Part shown: positions 17,188 to 25,523 of the stretch, in pieces | Layout: each line of letters starts with the position of its first letter | Numbering within the stretch: position 1 is the stretch's first letter | Translations under genes and position numbers: made by a program | The notes under the pieces: model-generated | Seen by the model: only the letters and a program-made list of their open reading frames with translations | Database searches by the model: none | Told to the model about the DNA's origin: nothing | Assembly (NCBI GenBank): GCA_029210815.1 | Contig: JARGGB010000003.1 | Coordinates: 16,643-80,642, forward strand | DNA: 64,000 bases | Reading direction: 5' to 3' | DNA from: Candidatus Brevefilum sp. | GTDB taxonomy: Bacteria > Chloroflexota > Anaerolineae > Anaerolineales > Anaerolineaceae

Positions 17188-18006
17188 TTACCGGTTGAAT
17201 AATAATATGAGGTAATACCCCAGCATACCTGCCCAGATCCAGGTGTCGATTCGATCAAGGACGCCCCCATGGCCGGGTATCAAATTGCCGGTGTCTTTGA
17301 CGTTTGCGGTGCGTTTAATCAAACTGATGAAAAGATCTCCCAGGGGTGAAAGACACGAGACCACAATACCTGCCACCAAACCCTGCCAGAGCGGTGTATC
17401 GACCGCTAAAAATCCCACAGACCGCCACAGCAATAACAAAAGTAAGCCGCTCAAGCTGCCGGTGATGATGCCGCCCAGCAAGCCTGCCCAGGTCTTGCCG
17501 GGGCTGAGTCGTGGCGTCATCTTTCTTTTACCCAGCCAACGACCTATGGTGTATGCACCTGCATCTGCCAGCCAGGCTGCAGGGAGGGCGGTTAGCAGCC
17601 ATCCCAGACCTTCTGGCATCGCCCTTAACAATATAAAAAAGCTGCCAACCCATCCCAGGTAAAAGCCAACAACCAGGTGAATGGCCATGTTGAAGGAGGG
17701 GTCCTTTTCGCCGCGTTCATATGCAATCAGCGCAACGATGATCACCATCGTTAATAACAGTGTCAGGAATACGCCTGAATACTTTTCGCCAAAGAACCAG
17801 CGTTGAAAGACAATCAAGAGCATCCCGGCAGATGCAGTTAAAAAAGAAGGTCTGTAGCCGATGCGTTTAAACAATTGGATGAATTCATATGCAGCCAGGA
17901 GCAGCACAACAGCGATGAACAGGTTAAAGACCCACCCACCAATATAAATCAGGATTAAGACAAGCGGCACAAAAATCAGTGCCGCTTTTACTCGTTGGGA
18001 TAACAT
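17188..18006 (-). CDS. cdsA: Phosphatidate cytidylyltransferase
   Basis: Integral membrane enzyme that converts phosphatidic acid and CTP to CDP-diacylglycerol, the precursor of anionic phospholipids. The CDS signature is present near the C-terminus: LFISLIKRTANVKDTGNLIPGHGGVLDRID. The upstream LSPGKTWAG motif is also a family hallmark. About eight hydrophobic segments and 272 aa fit the family. It is the last gene of frr-uppS-cdsA, 19 bp after uppS. The CDP-alcohol phosphatidyltransferase at 25.5 kb would use its product. Confidence 0.95.
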   Translation of the reverse strand: MLSQRVKAALIFVPLVLILIYIGGWVFNLFIAVVLLLAAYEFIQLFKRIGYRPSFLTASAGMLLIVFQRWFFGEKYSGVFLTLLLTMVIIVALIAYERGEKDPSFNMAIHLVVGFYLGWVGSFFILLRAMPEGLGWLLTALPAAWLADAGAYTIGRWLGKRKMTPRLSPGKTWAGLLGGIITGSLSGLLLLLLWRSVGFLAVDTPLWQGLVAGIVVSCLSPLGDLFISLIKRTANVKDTGNLIPGHGGVLDRIDTWIWAGMLGYYLILLFNR

Positions 18007-18025
18007 TTGGTTTCGTCTGGAAGGC

Positions 18026-18754
18026 TCAGGATTCTTCTTTTAATCCGCCAAAACGTCGTTCTCGATCTGCGTAATTCTCAAGTGCCTTCCGTAACTCCTC
18101 CTCGTTGAAATCGGGCCAATAGACTTCCGGGAAGTACCATTCTGAATAAACAGTTTGCCAGGTCAGAAAATTGCTGGTGCGCTGTTCGCCTGAGGTGCGG
18201 ATCACCAGGTCCGGGTCTGGCAGACCTTTTGTAAACATGTAATTACTGACCAATTCCTCATCCACATTTTCAGGCTTGACCTCATCACGAATCATGTTTT
18301 TGATGGCAATGATGATCTCATCCCGCCCGCCGTAGTTGAATGCGATAACAATGGTGATGCGCTTGTTGTCTTTGGTCAGTTCAATAGCGTTTCTTACTTT
18401 TTTTTGAAGATTATTAGGAAGCCCATCCAGGTGACCAACATGCATCAGGCGAGCGCCTTCCTCATGTAATTCCTTGAGTTCTCGGTCAATGACGTCCGCT
18501 AAAATATGCATCAAGCCGGTAACCTCTGATTTAGGCCTTGCCCAGTTCTCCGTCGAAAAGGCGTAAAGTGTCAGGACCTCGATGCCAAATTTCGCACTGG
18601 CACGAATGATTGTGCGCAGGTTTTCAGTGCCTGCTCGGTGACCAGCCAGCCGGGGCAAGCCGCGAGCTTTTGCCCATCGGCCATTGCCGTCCATGATGAT
18701 GGCAACGTGTTTGGGGACTTTATTAAGTTCTTGTGGATTTTCCTGGTTGGTCAT
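18026..18754 (-). CDS. uppS: Isoprenyl transferase (undecaprenyl diphosphate synthase type)
   Basis: Cis-prenyltransferase that extends farnesyl diphosphate with isopentenyl diphosphate to make the C55 carrier lipid of cell-wall and surface-glycan synthesis. The catalytic Asp is in HVAIIMDGNGRWA, and the N-terminal GHRAGTENLR and C-terminal PDLVIRTSGEQR blocks are diagnostic. The 242-aa length is normal. It begins 6 bp after frr, so the two are co-transcribed. Its lipid product is needed by the GT-C enzymes and the glycan locus elsewhere in the window. Confidence 0.96.
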   Translation of the reverse strand: MTNQENPQELNKVPKHVAIIMDGNGRWAKARGLPRLAGHRAGTENLRTIIRASAKFGIEVLTLYAFSTENWARPKSEVTGLMHILADVIDRELKELHEEGARLMHVGHLDGLPNNLQKKVRNAIELTKDNKRITIVIAFNYGGRDEIIIAIKNMIRDEVKPENVDEELVSNYMFTKGLPDPDLVIRTSGEQRTSNFLTWQTVYSEWYFPEVYWPDFNEEELRKALENYADRERRFGGLKEES

Positions 18755-18760
18755 GAAGTT

Positions 18761-19318
18761 CTAAACTTCCATAATTTCTTTTTCTTTTTTATCACCGATC
18801 TCCTGGACTTTGTCATTTATCTTATCGGTCAATTCCTGGAGTTCCTTTTCGCCGCGTTCCTGGTCATCTTCTGAAATCAAACCTTCTTTTTCAAATTCAC
18901 GTAAGTCGCGGATCAGGTCCCGGCGGATATTGCGAATCTTAACCCGTGTTTCTTCCATCCGGTTGTGAACAACGCGGACAAGTTCGTGTCGCCGTTCTTC
19001 TGTCAGCTGGGGCATGGTCAAACGGATTGCTTTGCCGTCGTTATTCGGGGTCAAACCCAGGTCTGATGCCAGAATGGCACGGTCAATATCCTTGAGGGTT
19101 GAAGGATCGAAGGGGCGAATTAATAATTGCCGGGGTTCAGGTACGCTGATTGACGCCAGTTGAATCAGGGGCGTGTTGGTACCATAATATTCCACGGGCA
19201 TCCGCTCGATTAAGGATGGTGATGCGCGTCCGGTTCGAATGGTGGATAAATCTTCTTCGAGCATATCTAAAGCTGCTTGCATGCGTTCTAGAGCTTCTCG
19301 TAATGTGTCTTTGATCAT
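18761..19318 (-). CDS. frr: Ribosome recycling factor
   Basis: Splits post-termination ribosomes together with EF-G. The 185-aa sequence is standard, with RTGRASPSLIERMPVEYYG and the C-terminal LTDKINDKVQEIGDKKEKE block. A perfect AAGGAGG lies 8 nt before the ATG. It is the first gene of frr-uppS-cdsA. In most bacteria frr directly follows pyrH; here the half-operon is inverted and about 17 kb from pyrH. Confidence 0.97.
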   Translation of the reverse strand: MIKDTLREALERMQAALDMLEEDLSTIRTGRASPSLIERMPVEYYGTNTPLIQLASISVPEPRQLLIRPFDPSTLKDIDRAILASDLGLTPNNDGKAIRLTMPQLTEERRHELVRVVHNRMEETRVKIRNIRRDLIRDLREFEKEGLISEDDQERGEKELQELTDKINDKVQEIGDKKEKEIMEV

Positions 19319-19431
19319 GTCTTTAACCTCCTTGGTGCATAGCTTAGCTATGGGTATTCAGCATACGATAATAATTCTTACCAGTCAACAGTATTATATT
19401 TTCTTGCTTGCTAATACCCGGTGTACAATTT

Positions 19432-19710
19432 CTAATTTTGGGAAACCAGCCATTCAATCATGATCGTTTTTTCTTCCGGGCTGACATCAGCGCCTTTTTC
19501 GATCTTTTCATCGAAAACTTCTGACCATTCTTCCTGTGTGTAATCTCCACTGAAGACCCGGTCAGCAGAGTGGCATTCGCTGCATTTTTCGACAATCAGC
19601 GCGCGCGTATCCGTCGTGGCAGGTTCTGGCGTTGTCGATTGTGCACAAGCAGCAATCAGGGTTAATAAAATTAATCCGGTGAGTGAAATAATCATCCATC
19701 TCTTAATCAT
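19432..19710 (-). CDS. Small lipoprotein with a single c-type haem motif
   Basis: The 92-aa protein has a lipoprotein signal (MIKRWMIISLTGLILL, lipobox LIAAC) and one CSECH motif, the CXXCH pattern that binds haem c. I use ATG 19710 instead of the track's TTG, because AGAAAGG is well spaced from it. After CSECH, the region EEWSEVFDEKIEKGADVSPEEKT resembles the distal part of small cytochromes. The distal Met ligand is uncertain: the only Met after the haem motif lies in TIMIEW. It could be an extracytoplasmic electron carrier or a haem-containing sensor. No cytochrome maturation genes are in view. Confidence 0.7.
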   Translation of the reverse strand: MIKRWMIISLTGLILLTLIAACAQSTTPEPATTDTRALIVEKCSECHSADRVFSGDYTQEEWSEVFDEKIEKGADVSPEEKTIMIEWLVSQN

Positions 19711-19800
19711 TTTGAGCGCCTTTCTCAAGAAAAAATCGTTAACATCTACAATTATAATCTGAGATTTGTTCTCCTTGCAATTTTAATCAGAGATTTCCTG

Positions 19801-20616
19801 TTATTCCGGGCAGCGTTGGCAAAACCGGTGCAGTGCGAGTGCCCCCAGATAAAACGCACCGGAAACCAGGATGATGGTAGCGCCAGAAGAAAGATTGAAA
19901 TAATAAGAGATCAATAAGCCGCCAACGGTAAAGATCAGGCTCAGTCCCGTTGCAAGCCACATGATGTGTTTCATATTTTTTAGATACATGGCACCGATGG
20001 CAGCCGGCACAGTCAATAACGCAATGATCATAATCAGTCCGACAACCCGCATCAACATCACGACCGATAGTCCGATCATGGCAACCAGGATTACATACAG
20101 CAGGTCAACCGGCAAATTGCGCACCCGTGCAAAAGTTTCGTCAAAGGCAGTTGCCTGAAGTTCCTTATAAAAGAGAGCGACCAGGCTGATGACCAATATG
20201 TCAACTGCCAGCATCAACAATAAATCGGTGTTTGTCACAGCCAGGATGCTGCCGAAAAGATAACTCATCAGGTCTGCTTTGTAACCGGGGGTTAAATCGG
20301 CAAAGATGATACCGATTGCCATGCCAATAGCCCACATCACGCCGATCAAGGTGTCCTGTCGCTGTCGTGTTTTCCGCTGCACATAACCCATTAAAAAGGA
20401 AGCCGTCAGGCTGAAGGCGACTGCCCCAAATATTGGGTTGACACCTAAATAAAAGGCAAGCCCAACCCCACCATAAGCGGTGTGGGCAACCCCGCCCGAG
20501 ATAAAAACCATGCGTTTTAAAACGACCAGGGTCCCGATGATACCGCTTGCCAGGCTGACAAGAACAGCAGCCATAAGGGCATTTTGCATGAAGCCGTAAC
20601 TAAGCAGTTCAGTCAT
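19801..20616 (-). CDS. znuB: Zinc/manganese ABC transporter permease (ZnuB family)
   Basis: Membrane subunit of an ABC-3 family metal importer. The 271-aa protein has about eight hydrophobic segments, and FISGGVAHTAYGGVGLAFYLG near residue 35 is the family block around the coupling region. Its start overlaps the ATPase stop by 1 bp (ATGA-type junction). It is the last gene of zur-znuA-znuC-znuB. The Fur-family repressor and His-rich binding protein in the operon favour zinc over manganese. Confidence 0.92.
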   Translation of the reverse strand: MTELLSYGFMQNALMAAVLVSLASGIIGTLVVLKRMVFISGGVAHTAYGGVGLAFYLGVNPIFGAVAFSLTASFLMGYVQRKTRQRQDTLIGVMWAIGMAIGIIFADLTPGYKADLMSYLFGSILAVTNTDLLLMLAVDILVISLVALFYKELQATAFDETFARVRNLPVDLLYVILVAMIGLSVVMLMRVVGLIMIIALLTVPAAIGAMYLKNMKHIMWLATGLSLIFTVGGLLISYYFNLSSGATIILVSGAFYLGALALHRFCQRCPE

Positions 20617-21395
20617 TATCTTCCCTCCTGGTGTTCAGCTAAAACGCGGTGCGGCAAACCGTGGGCGATCAATTCAACGGGGCAGTTGTAGCCCGATTTC
20701 AGCATTTCTTCAGTGATCTCTTTTTTGCCGTGGTAGTGCAGGTTGCGATTCAAGCAGCCGATGGTTTTCACATAACTCGAGATCACATTCAGATCATGAG
20801 ACACCATCAGAATGGTCACACCTTGCCGGTTGATGTCGTGGAGTAGTTCATAGATCTTTGTCCTGGTTTCAAAATCGACGCTGACGGTTGGCTCGTCCAG
20901 CAAAAGTAATTCCGGCTCTGTCGCAAGTGCCCGGGCAATGTAAACCCGCTGGCGCTGCCCCCCGGAGAGCTCACGGATCCCCCGATTTTTAAAGTCGAGC
21001 ATGTCCATCCAGGCTAATTTTTCTTCAACAATGGCGTCGTCCTCATTGGTCAAGCGCTGAAAGACCCTCTTTCCGCTCAGACGTCCCATCTTAACAACAT
21101 CGAAAACGCTGATCGGAAAATCAGAATCAAAAATGGCAAACTGCGGCACATAACCAATGTGCTGACGTCCCTTTTGTGGCGGGTGACCCATCACCAGTAC
21201 ACTGCCCTTTTTGTAGGGCAGGAGCCCAAGGATGATCTTTAGCAAGGTTGTCTTGCCCCCACCGTTGGGACCAATTAATCCAATAAAGTCATTTTCATGG
21301 ATTGTCAGATTGATGTCTTCCAGGACGGTTTCATTGTCATAACCGCCAAATAAATTTTTGATTTCAACCTGTGTTGCAGATTTGATTTCTGTCAT
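20616..21395 (-). CDS. znuC: Zinc ABC transporter ATP-binding protein
   Basis: Cytoplasmic ATPase of the metal importer. It has Walker A GPNGGGKTTLLK, the ABC signature RELSGGQRQRVYIARAL, Walker B LLLLDEPTVSVD and the H-loop Asp-Leu context SHDLNVI. I prefer ATG 21395 to the GTG one codon earlier. The C-terminal tail has Cys/His residues (NRNLHYHGKKE, GYNCPVELIAHGLPHR), common in ZnuC-like ATPases. It is 44 bp downstream of the binding-protein gene. Confidence 0.93.
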   Translation of the reverse strand: MTEIKSATQVEIKNLFGGYDNETVLEDINLTIHENDFIGLIGPNGGGKTTLLKIILGLLPYKKGSVLVMGHPPQKGRQHIGYVPQFAIFDSDFPISVFDVVKMGRLSGKRVFQRLTNEDDAIVEEKLAWMDMLDFKNRGIRELSGGQRQRVYIARALATEPELLLLDEPTVSVDFETRTKIYELLHDINRQGVTILMVSHDLNVISSYVKTIGCLNRNLHYHGKKEITEEMLKSGYNCPVELIAHGLPHRVLAEHQEGR

Positions 21396-21439
21396 CACGT
21401 GCTCTCTTCTGTGTAAATGCGAATGGTGAATTACCTCTA

Positions 21440-22366
21440 TTAATCTTCAAGGGCAGCGGCAAACGCCTTTGCTGCTGCCTCAAGGTTCGCCAGCCAATCT
21501 TCAGCCAGGGGGTCGACAACGGCTACCTGTGCATTGATTTCCCTGGCAATTGCTTCTGCATTGGCGGTGCTGAATGTGGGTTGAACGAAGATTACCCTGA
21601 TGTTTTCTTCCTCGGCGAGCTTAATCAACGCTGCTAATTCACTGGCGCTCGGCTCCTGACCGCCGACCTGCACAGCGATCTCCTCGAGATCGTATTGCTT
21701 GGCAAAATATCCCCAGGCAGGGTGAAAGACCATGAATTTTTGTTCGGCAAGGTCGCTGAGAGCAGCGTTAATGCGGGTATCTAATTCTTCAATATCTTTA
21801 ACCAGATTGTCAAAGTTTTCCTGAAATTCCTCGGCATGTTGAGGTGCAAGTTCACTTAACGCATTGAGGGTGTTTTCAGCAATGATACGGCCGTTGTCGG
21901 GGGACAGCCACATATGTGGATCTAAGCCCTCCTCCAAATCTTCTTCATCGTGATCCTCATCATCTTTGCGCGCATGGTCGGATGAAAGTGGGATTCGCTG
22001 GATTCCTTCAGCAGAGTCGATGATTTCTAAGCTCGGGTTGATATCTTCGAAACGCGGTACCCAAACGTTCTCATATTCGAGTCCAATGGTGAATAGAATC
22101 TGCGATTGAGAGAGGGATTTCATCTGCTCTGGTTTTGGTTCATAAGTGTGGGCTTCCTCGCCCGGACCAACCATGACATTCACGTCAACGAGATCACCTG
22201 CGATGCGTTCCACAAAATAGGCTTGCGGGAGAATGCTGACAGTTACCTGAAAATTCTCCTCGTTTGTCGAAAGCTCTGTGTTTGAAGGTTGACAGGCTGA
22301 TACGATAACCGCTATTAGAAAAAGGATGAAAATTCCAATAATTTTTTTGTAATTTAAATTGGTCAT
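21440..22366 (-). CDS. znuA: Metal-binding ABC transporter lipoprotein (ZnuA-like)
   Basis: Cluster A-I substrate-binding protein that captures zinc outside the membrane. The signal ends AVIVSAC (Cys25). Typical blocks are GPGEEAHTYEPKPEQM (first His ligand), GLDPHMWLSPDNGR (second) and MVFHPAWGYFA (third). Between the first two ligands lies an acidic His-containing loop (HARKDDEDHDEED), the charged flexible loop seen in zinc-specific members. At 308 aa it has the normal length. It starts directly after the zur stop codon. Confidence 0.93.
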   Translation of the reverse strand: MTNLNYKKIIGIFILFLIAVIVSACQPSNTELSTNEENFQVTVSILPQAYFVERIAGDLVDVNVMVGPGEEAHTYEPKPEQMKSLSQSQILFTIGLEYENVWVPRFEDINPSLEIIDSAEGIQRIPLSSDHARKDDEDHDEEDLEEGLDPHMWLSPDNGRIIAENTLNALSELAPQHAEEFQENFDNLVKDIEELDTRINAALSDLAEQKFMVFHPAWGYFAKQYDLEEIAVQVGGQEPSASELAALIKLAEEENIRVIFVQPTFSTANAEAIAREINAQVAVVDPLAEDWLANLEAAAKAFAAALED

Positions 22367-22789
22367 TTACTGCCTTTCTTCCTGGCATTTTGGACAGATG
22401 CCATAAAGCTGCAAAATGTGCTCGTTGATTTTGTAACCCGTTTCCTTCTGGATTTTAGTAATGAATTCCGATAAGTCAGCTGAGCCGGAGAACTCGACAG
22501 CTTTGCCGCACTTTCGGCAAACGAGGTGATGATGATGCCCCGGGGAGGCTAAAACATAACCGTGACATCCATCACGGCCGTGAACTCGGCGAACCAGGTT
22601 GAGTTCAGACAGCAATTCAAGCGTGCGATAAACGGACACAAGCCCGATGTCGGATTTTCTTTCAACTGAGCGTTGATAGATGGATTGCGGCGTCAGAGGG
22701 CTGGCGGCTGCGTTAAGGATCGCGACCACTTCACGGCGTGGTTGTGTAAGGCGTAAGCCTTTGTTGTGTAATTTTTCTTGCAATTCCAT
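22367..22789 (-). CDS. zur: Fur-family zinc uptake regulator (Zur-like)
   Basis: Dimeric metal-dependent repressor of 140 aa. The N-terminal winged helix includes LRLTQPRREVVAIL and SVYRTLELLSELNLVRR. The dimerisation domain contains the HHHHLVCRKCGKAVEF metal block, and a second CXXC sits near the end (GICPKC), so the structural zinc site is complete. It is the first gene of the zinc-uptake operon. A perfect palindrome immediately upstream fits autoregulation by the Zn-bound protein. Assignment as Zur rather than Fur comes from the operon, not from residues. Confidence 0.9.
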   Translation of the reverse strand: MELQEKLHNKGLRLTQPRREVVAILNAAASPLTPQSIYQRSVERKSDIGLVSVYRTLELLSELNLVRRVHGRDGCHGYVLASPGHHHHLVCRKCGKAVEFSGSADLSEFITKIQKETGYKINEHILQLYGICPKCQEERQ

Positions 22790-22794
22790 TTAGT

Positions 22795-22825
22795 TTCCTT
22801 ATTGAAAATGATTTTCAATAAGGAA
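22795..22825. promoter_or_regulatory. Fur/Zur operator, 31-bp perfect palindrome
   Basis: TTCCTTATTGAAAAT, a central G, then ATTTTCAATAAGGAA: two perfect 15-bp arms. The core TGAAAATGATTTTCA has the 7-1-7 layout of Fur-family boxes. It begins 5 bp before the zur start, so a bound dimer would block expression of the whole operon. Confidence 0.9.
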
Positions 22826-22866
22826 TTTTATTGGGTATATGGTTGAAAGTCAAGAGGTGGTGAATG

Positions 22867-23020
22867 AGGTAGCAGGAATCAGGTACTAGGAATCAGGTAC
22901 TAGGAATCAGGTACTAGGAATCAGGTACTAGGAATCAGGACGGGTCAGGTCAACACAGGGTCAATCAGGACGGGTCACCAATACCCAATACCTGATTCCC
23001 AATACCCAATCACTAATACC
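22867..23020. repeat. 14-bp tandem array with flanking inverted copies
   Basis: AGGAATCAGGTACT repeats four times exactly (22874-22929) and a fifth partial copy begins at 22930. TCAGGACGGGTC follows twice (22935-22946, 22965-22976), and then an inverted form (AATACCTGATTCCCAATACC, about 22987-23006), so the region can fold on itself. Related sequence lies at 17.03 kb. The rest of the 366-bp gap down to 23155 holds a GC-rich imperfect hairpin (23032-23058) and no gene. Confidence 0.85.
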
Positions 23021-23155
23021 TTTAAAAAAATTACCCCCGGCCGGCGTAAACCAGGGGTGAGGAGAATTGCAAGTTTATGGATTGAACTTTCTTTGATTGC
23101 CGAAAAGATTATATCATAAAAATTTTCTTGTGGTGATTTTTCCTGCTAACAATTT

Positions 23156-24022
23156 TTAATCCGGTGGATTCGTTTGCAAATCTTTGATCAATGGTATGAA
23201 TTTTTCTTGCAAGTCATCACGGGTATCAGTACCCAGGATTTCTGCCACCTCGCTGGACAACCGCGTAAAAAGCTTAATGGAATCTTCCAATGCGCGCCAG
23301 CTGTCCGCAGGATAAAACCGTCCAAACACGGTCATCAGGCTGGTGAAGGTTTCAGGCTCAATCCATGATTGTAAGCCTTTACCCTCATAGGCTGTGAAGG
23401 CTTGTTCTCTCCCCTTGAGCACGGCATGCCAGCCCATCATCTGAAGCAGGTCATCCTTAAGACGCCAATCGTGATGTTTTGCACGCCAAAGGTCTCTGCG
23501 CCATAAGTATTTTGCAACATGGTAGGCATCCAGCCAGAAACTTGCGAGGCTTTTCTGAAATATCTCAACCGAAGGGCTTTCAGGAGGTCGAGGGGTGCCT
23601 TCAGCCCGGGGTAGGGATTTTGCCCTTTTATCCTTATCAACCAGAACATCAAATCCCGGCTCAAAATGCTCTGGCAATTTATTCCGCAAGGTTTCCAAAG
23701 CCGTGATTGGATACATGAAAAATTCGACCAACAATCCGCCTTCATAGATGATGTTCCATGTAATATGGTCACTTTCGTCGTTGATGACAGCAAGCCACAC
23801 GGGGCCAAAGGTCTTGAACCAATCCTGGTTTTCCTTGAAATCATTAAGATTTTCGACAAACAGGTATAAATCAATATCAGAAAGGCGATCTGTCTGACCT
23901 TTATGAACGTGGGATCCCAGCAGGATCAAGGTTCGAATATTCGGCTGGTTTTTCGCCCATTTTTCGATTTTTTTTAGTAGTTTCCTGGGATTATCCATCA
24001 TAAATCTGCTTTTGATTTTCAT
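23156..24022 (-). CDS. Aminoglycoside 6-adenylyltransferase-like nucleotidyltransferase
   Basis: 288-aa nucleotidyltransferase-fold protein. It has the GS-X(n)-DXD core (LILLGSHVHKGQTDRLSDIDLYLF, residues about 28-55) and the following YEGGLLVEFFMYP strand that supplies the third acidic residue. Overall order and length fit the AadK/ANT(6) family (Adenyl_transf). Many distant chromosomal members have no demonstrated resistance role, so the substrate is unknown. The start is uncertain: ATG codons near 24001 would remove seven or eight residues. It stands alone, next to tRNA-Asn. Confidence 0.75.
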   Translation of the reverse strand: MKIKSRFMMDNPRKLLKKIEKWAKNQPNIRTLILLGSHVHKGQTDRLSDIDLYLFVENLNDFKENQDWFKTFGPVWLAVINDESDHITWNIIYEGGLLVEFFMYPITALETLRNKLPEHFEPGFDVLVDKDKRAKSLPRAEGTPRPPESPSVEIFQKSLASFWLDAYHVAKYLWRRDLWRAKHHDWRLKDDLLQMMGWHAVLKGREQAFTAYEGKGLQSWIEPETFTSLMTVFGRFYPADSWRALEDSIKLFTRLSSEVAEILGTDTRDDLQEKFIPLIKDLQTNPPD

Positions 24023-24056
24023 GTATTGCGATAATCTTACCCTTAAAACAAAAAAG

Positions 24057-24129
24057 CTCCTCGACCTGGACTCGAACCAGGAACCTAGCGGTTAACAGCC
24101 GCTCGCTCTGCCAATTGAGCTATCGAGGA
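24057..24129 (-). tRNA. tRNA-Asn (anticodon GTT)
   Basis: On the minus strand a 73-nt cloverleaf reads acceptor TCCTCGA/TCGAGGA, D-arm GCTC-AATTGGCA-GAGC, an anticodon stem closed by GCGG/CCGC with loop CTGTTAA (GTT), T-arm CCTGG-TTCGAGT-CCAGG and discriminator G. CCA is not encoded. A T-run follows the 3' end and probably ends transcription. Confidence 0.95.
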
Positions 24130-24213
24130 AGGCGATAGATATTATACGAAAAAGCCCTCAAGGTGTCAAGCAAGTCATGGCAAAAATTGGCACCAATTCG
24201 TCACTTTTTTAGC

Positions 24214-25455
24214 TCAATCTCCGCTTCTGACATCGTCAATAATTGATCTTGCAAGCTGGTTCAGTTTTTCTTTTTTCTCCCTGTCCATGTCCTGACTGCT
24301 GGCATCCCAGTAGATGTCCAGAAGTTCCATCACGTCCAGGCTGCTGGCAGCGCGACCTTCTGGCAGTCGAACGCGCGCTTGCATTAACGGGCGTTTGACA
24401 AAATGAAATTCAAAAGTGGATGCTGTCAGTGTCCGTAAAGCTGCCTCGTCAATTAGCGATTCCCAATCTCGCTGATATTCCACCACCATCCGAACGATCG
24501 CATCTTTTAGCTTACCCTCAGGAGGTAAGGCGTCTTGCAGTTTTTGATTGATCCCCTGATCAGATTCGAGGTTAATGTGAATATCGATAAATGGGCGAAT
24601 ATTCTTTAATTCCCGCCATTCAACCTCGGTTTTCCCTTTGCTGACCTCTGCAATGATGTAATATTTTTTGTCGCCTGCTTCGCCGAAATCAACTCGTTCA
24701 ATAGAACCGGGGTAAATGATCGGTGGGTGGCTGTGTTCGTTGAGGTTTTGCGGTTTGTGAATGTGCCCCAGGGCAACGTAATCCAGCCTTTTGTCTTTGA
24801 CCAGGGCAGGCGGAAGGACCATATCATTCCCCAACATAACCATTCTCTCACTGCCGTACTGTGCTCCCTCAACTGAGGCGTGCGCGGTGAAAATAACAGG
24901 CAGCGTCGGGTCGGCTTCTAACAGCCAGTTTTCGATAAGTTCGCTGATCTGTTCCCCGAGGATTTTGTAAGTTTCGGAAGGATCAGTGCTGTCTATTTCG
25001 AGGGCAGCCACCATCCCGGAGCGTGATATCCAGGGCAGCGCGATCACCTGGATGGGCAAACCGCCCAGGTCATCCGTGGATAAGAATTGGGGTTTGTCCA
25101 GGACTTTCACATAGGGGACATCCAGGGTCTCAAATTCCTGGATCGCGTGGGCACGCCCGGTCGCAGGTGATATATCGTGGTTGCCCGTCAATAAAAGCGT
25201 TTGAATGCCTGCTCGTGACAGCTGCATGATGCGTTTTCCCCATTCACGCTGATAAGTCGGCGCAGGTGAGCGATCTTTATAAGCATCGCCAGCAAATATT
25301 ACCAGGTCAACTTGCGCATCAATCGCAGCCTGAACGATTTCGTCCAGAGACTTAAGAAAATCCATCACCCGCATGGGGAGACCTGATTCAGGGTCATGGC
25401 GGCCGTAATTAGCCATATCGATATGTGCATCTGCAAAGTGAAGTATTTTAACCAT
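24214..25455 (-). CDS. sbcD: SbcD/Mre11-type DNA repair exonuclease
   Basis: Calcineurin-like metallophosphoesterase acting on DNA ends. The metal-binding motifs are in order: HFADAHID (residue 6 on), VIFAGDAY, LLTGNHDIS, FTAHASVEG and LGHIHKPQ. The C-terminal capping region of about 130 residues is typical of SbcD/Mre11. At 413 aa it has full family length. The usual ATPase partner sbcC is not next to it: the downstream side is a tRNA and the upstream gene makes lipids. It either works with a partner encoded elsewhere or belongs to a stand-alone branch. Confidence 0.85.
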   Translation of the reverse strand: MVKILHFADAHIDMANYGRHDPESGLPMRVMDFLKSLDEIVQAAIDAQVDLVIFAGDAYKDRSPAPTYQREWGKRIMQLSRAGIQTLLLTGNHDISPATGRAHAIQEFETLDVPYVKVLDKPQFLSTDDLGGLPIQVIALPWISRSGMVAALEIDSTDPSETYKILGEQISELIENWLLEADPTLPVIFTAHASVEGAQYGSERMVMLGNDMVLPPALVKDKRLDYVALGHIHKPQNLNEHSHPPIIYPGSIERVDFGEAGDKKYYIIAEVSKGKTEVEWRELKNIRPFIDIHINLESDQGINQKLQDALPPEGKLKDAIVRMVVEYQRDWESLIDEAALRTLTASTFEFHFVKRPLMQARVRLPEGRAASSLDVMELLDIYWDASSQDMDREKKEKLNQLARSIIDDVRSGD

Positions 25456-25523
25456 CTTTTATTTATTTCTTGTTGCGATGTTGTTTTTTATGTTGAAGCG
25501 TTAATCCCAAAACAAATTTTTGG

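Noticed and set aside
22874-22941. Possible CRISPR array
   Set aside because: The 14-bp units are directly adjacent without spacers and no cas genes are present; it is a simple tandem repeat.
24214-25455. sbcCD operon
   Set aside because: No SbcC-like ATPase lies on either side; only the SbcD-type nuclease is supported.
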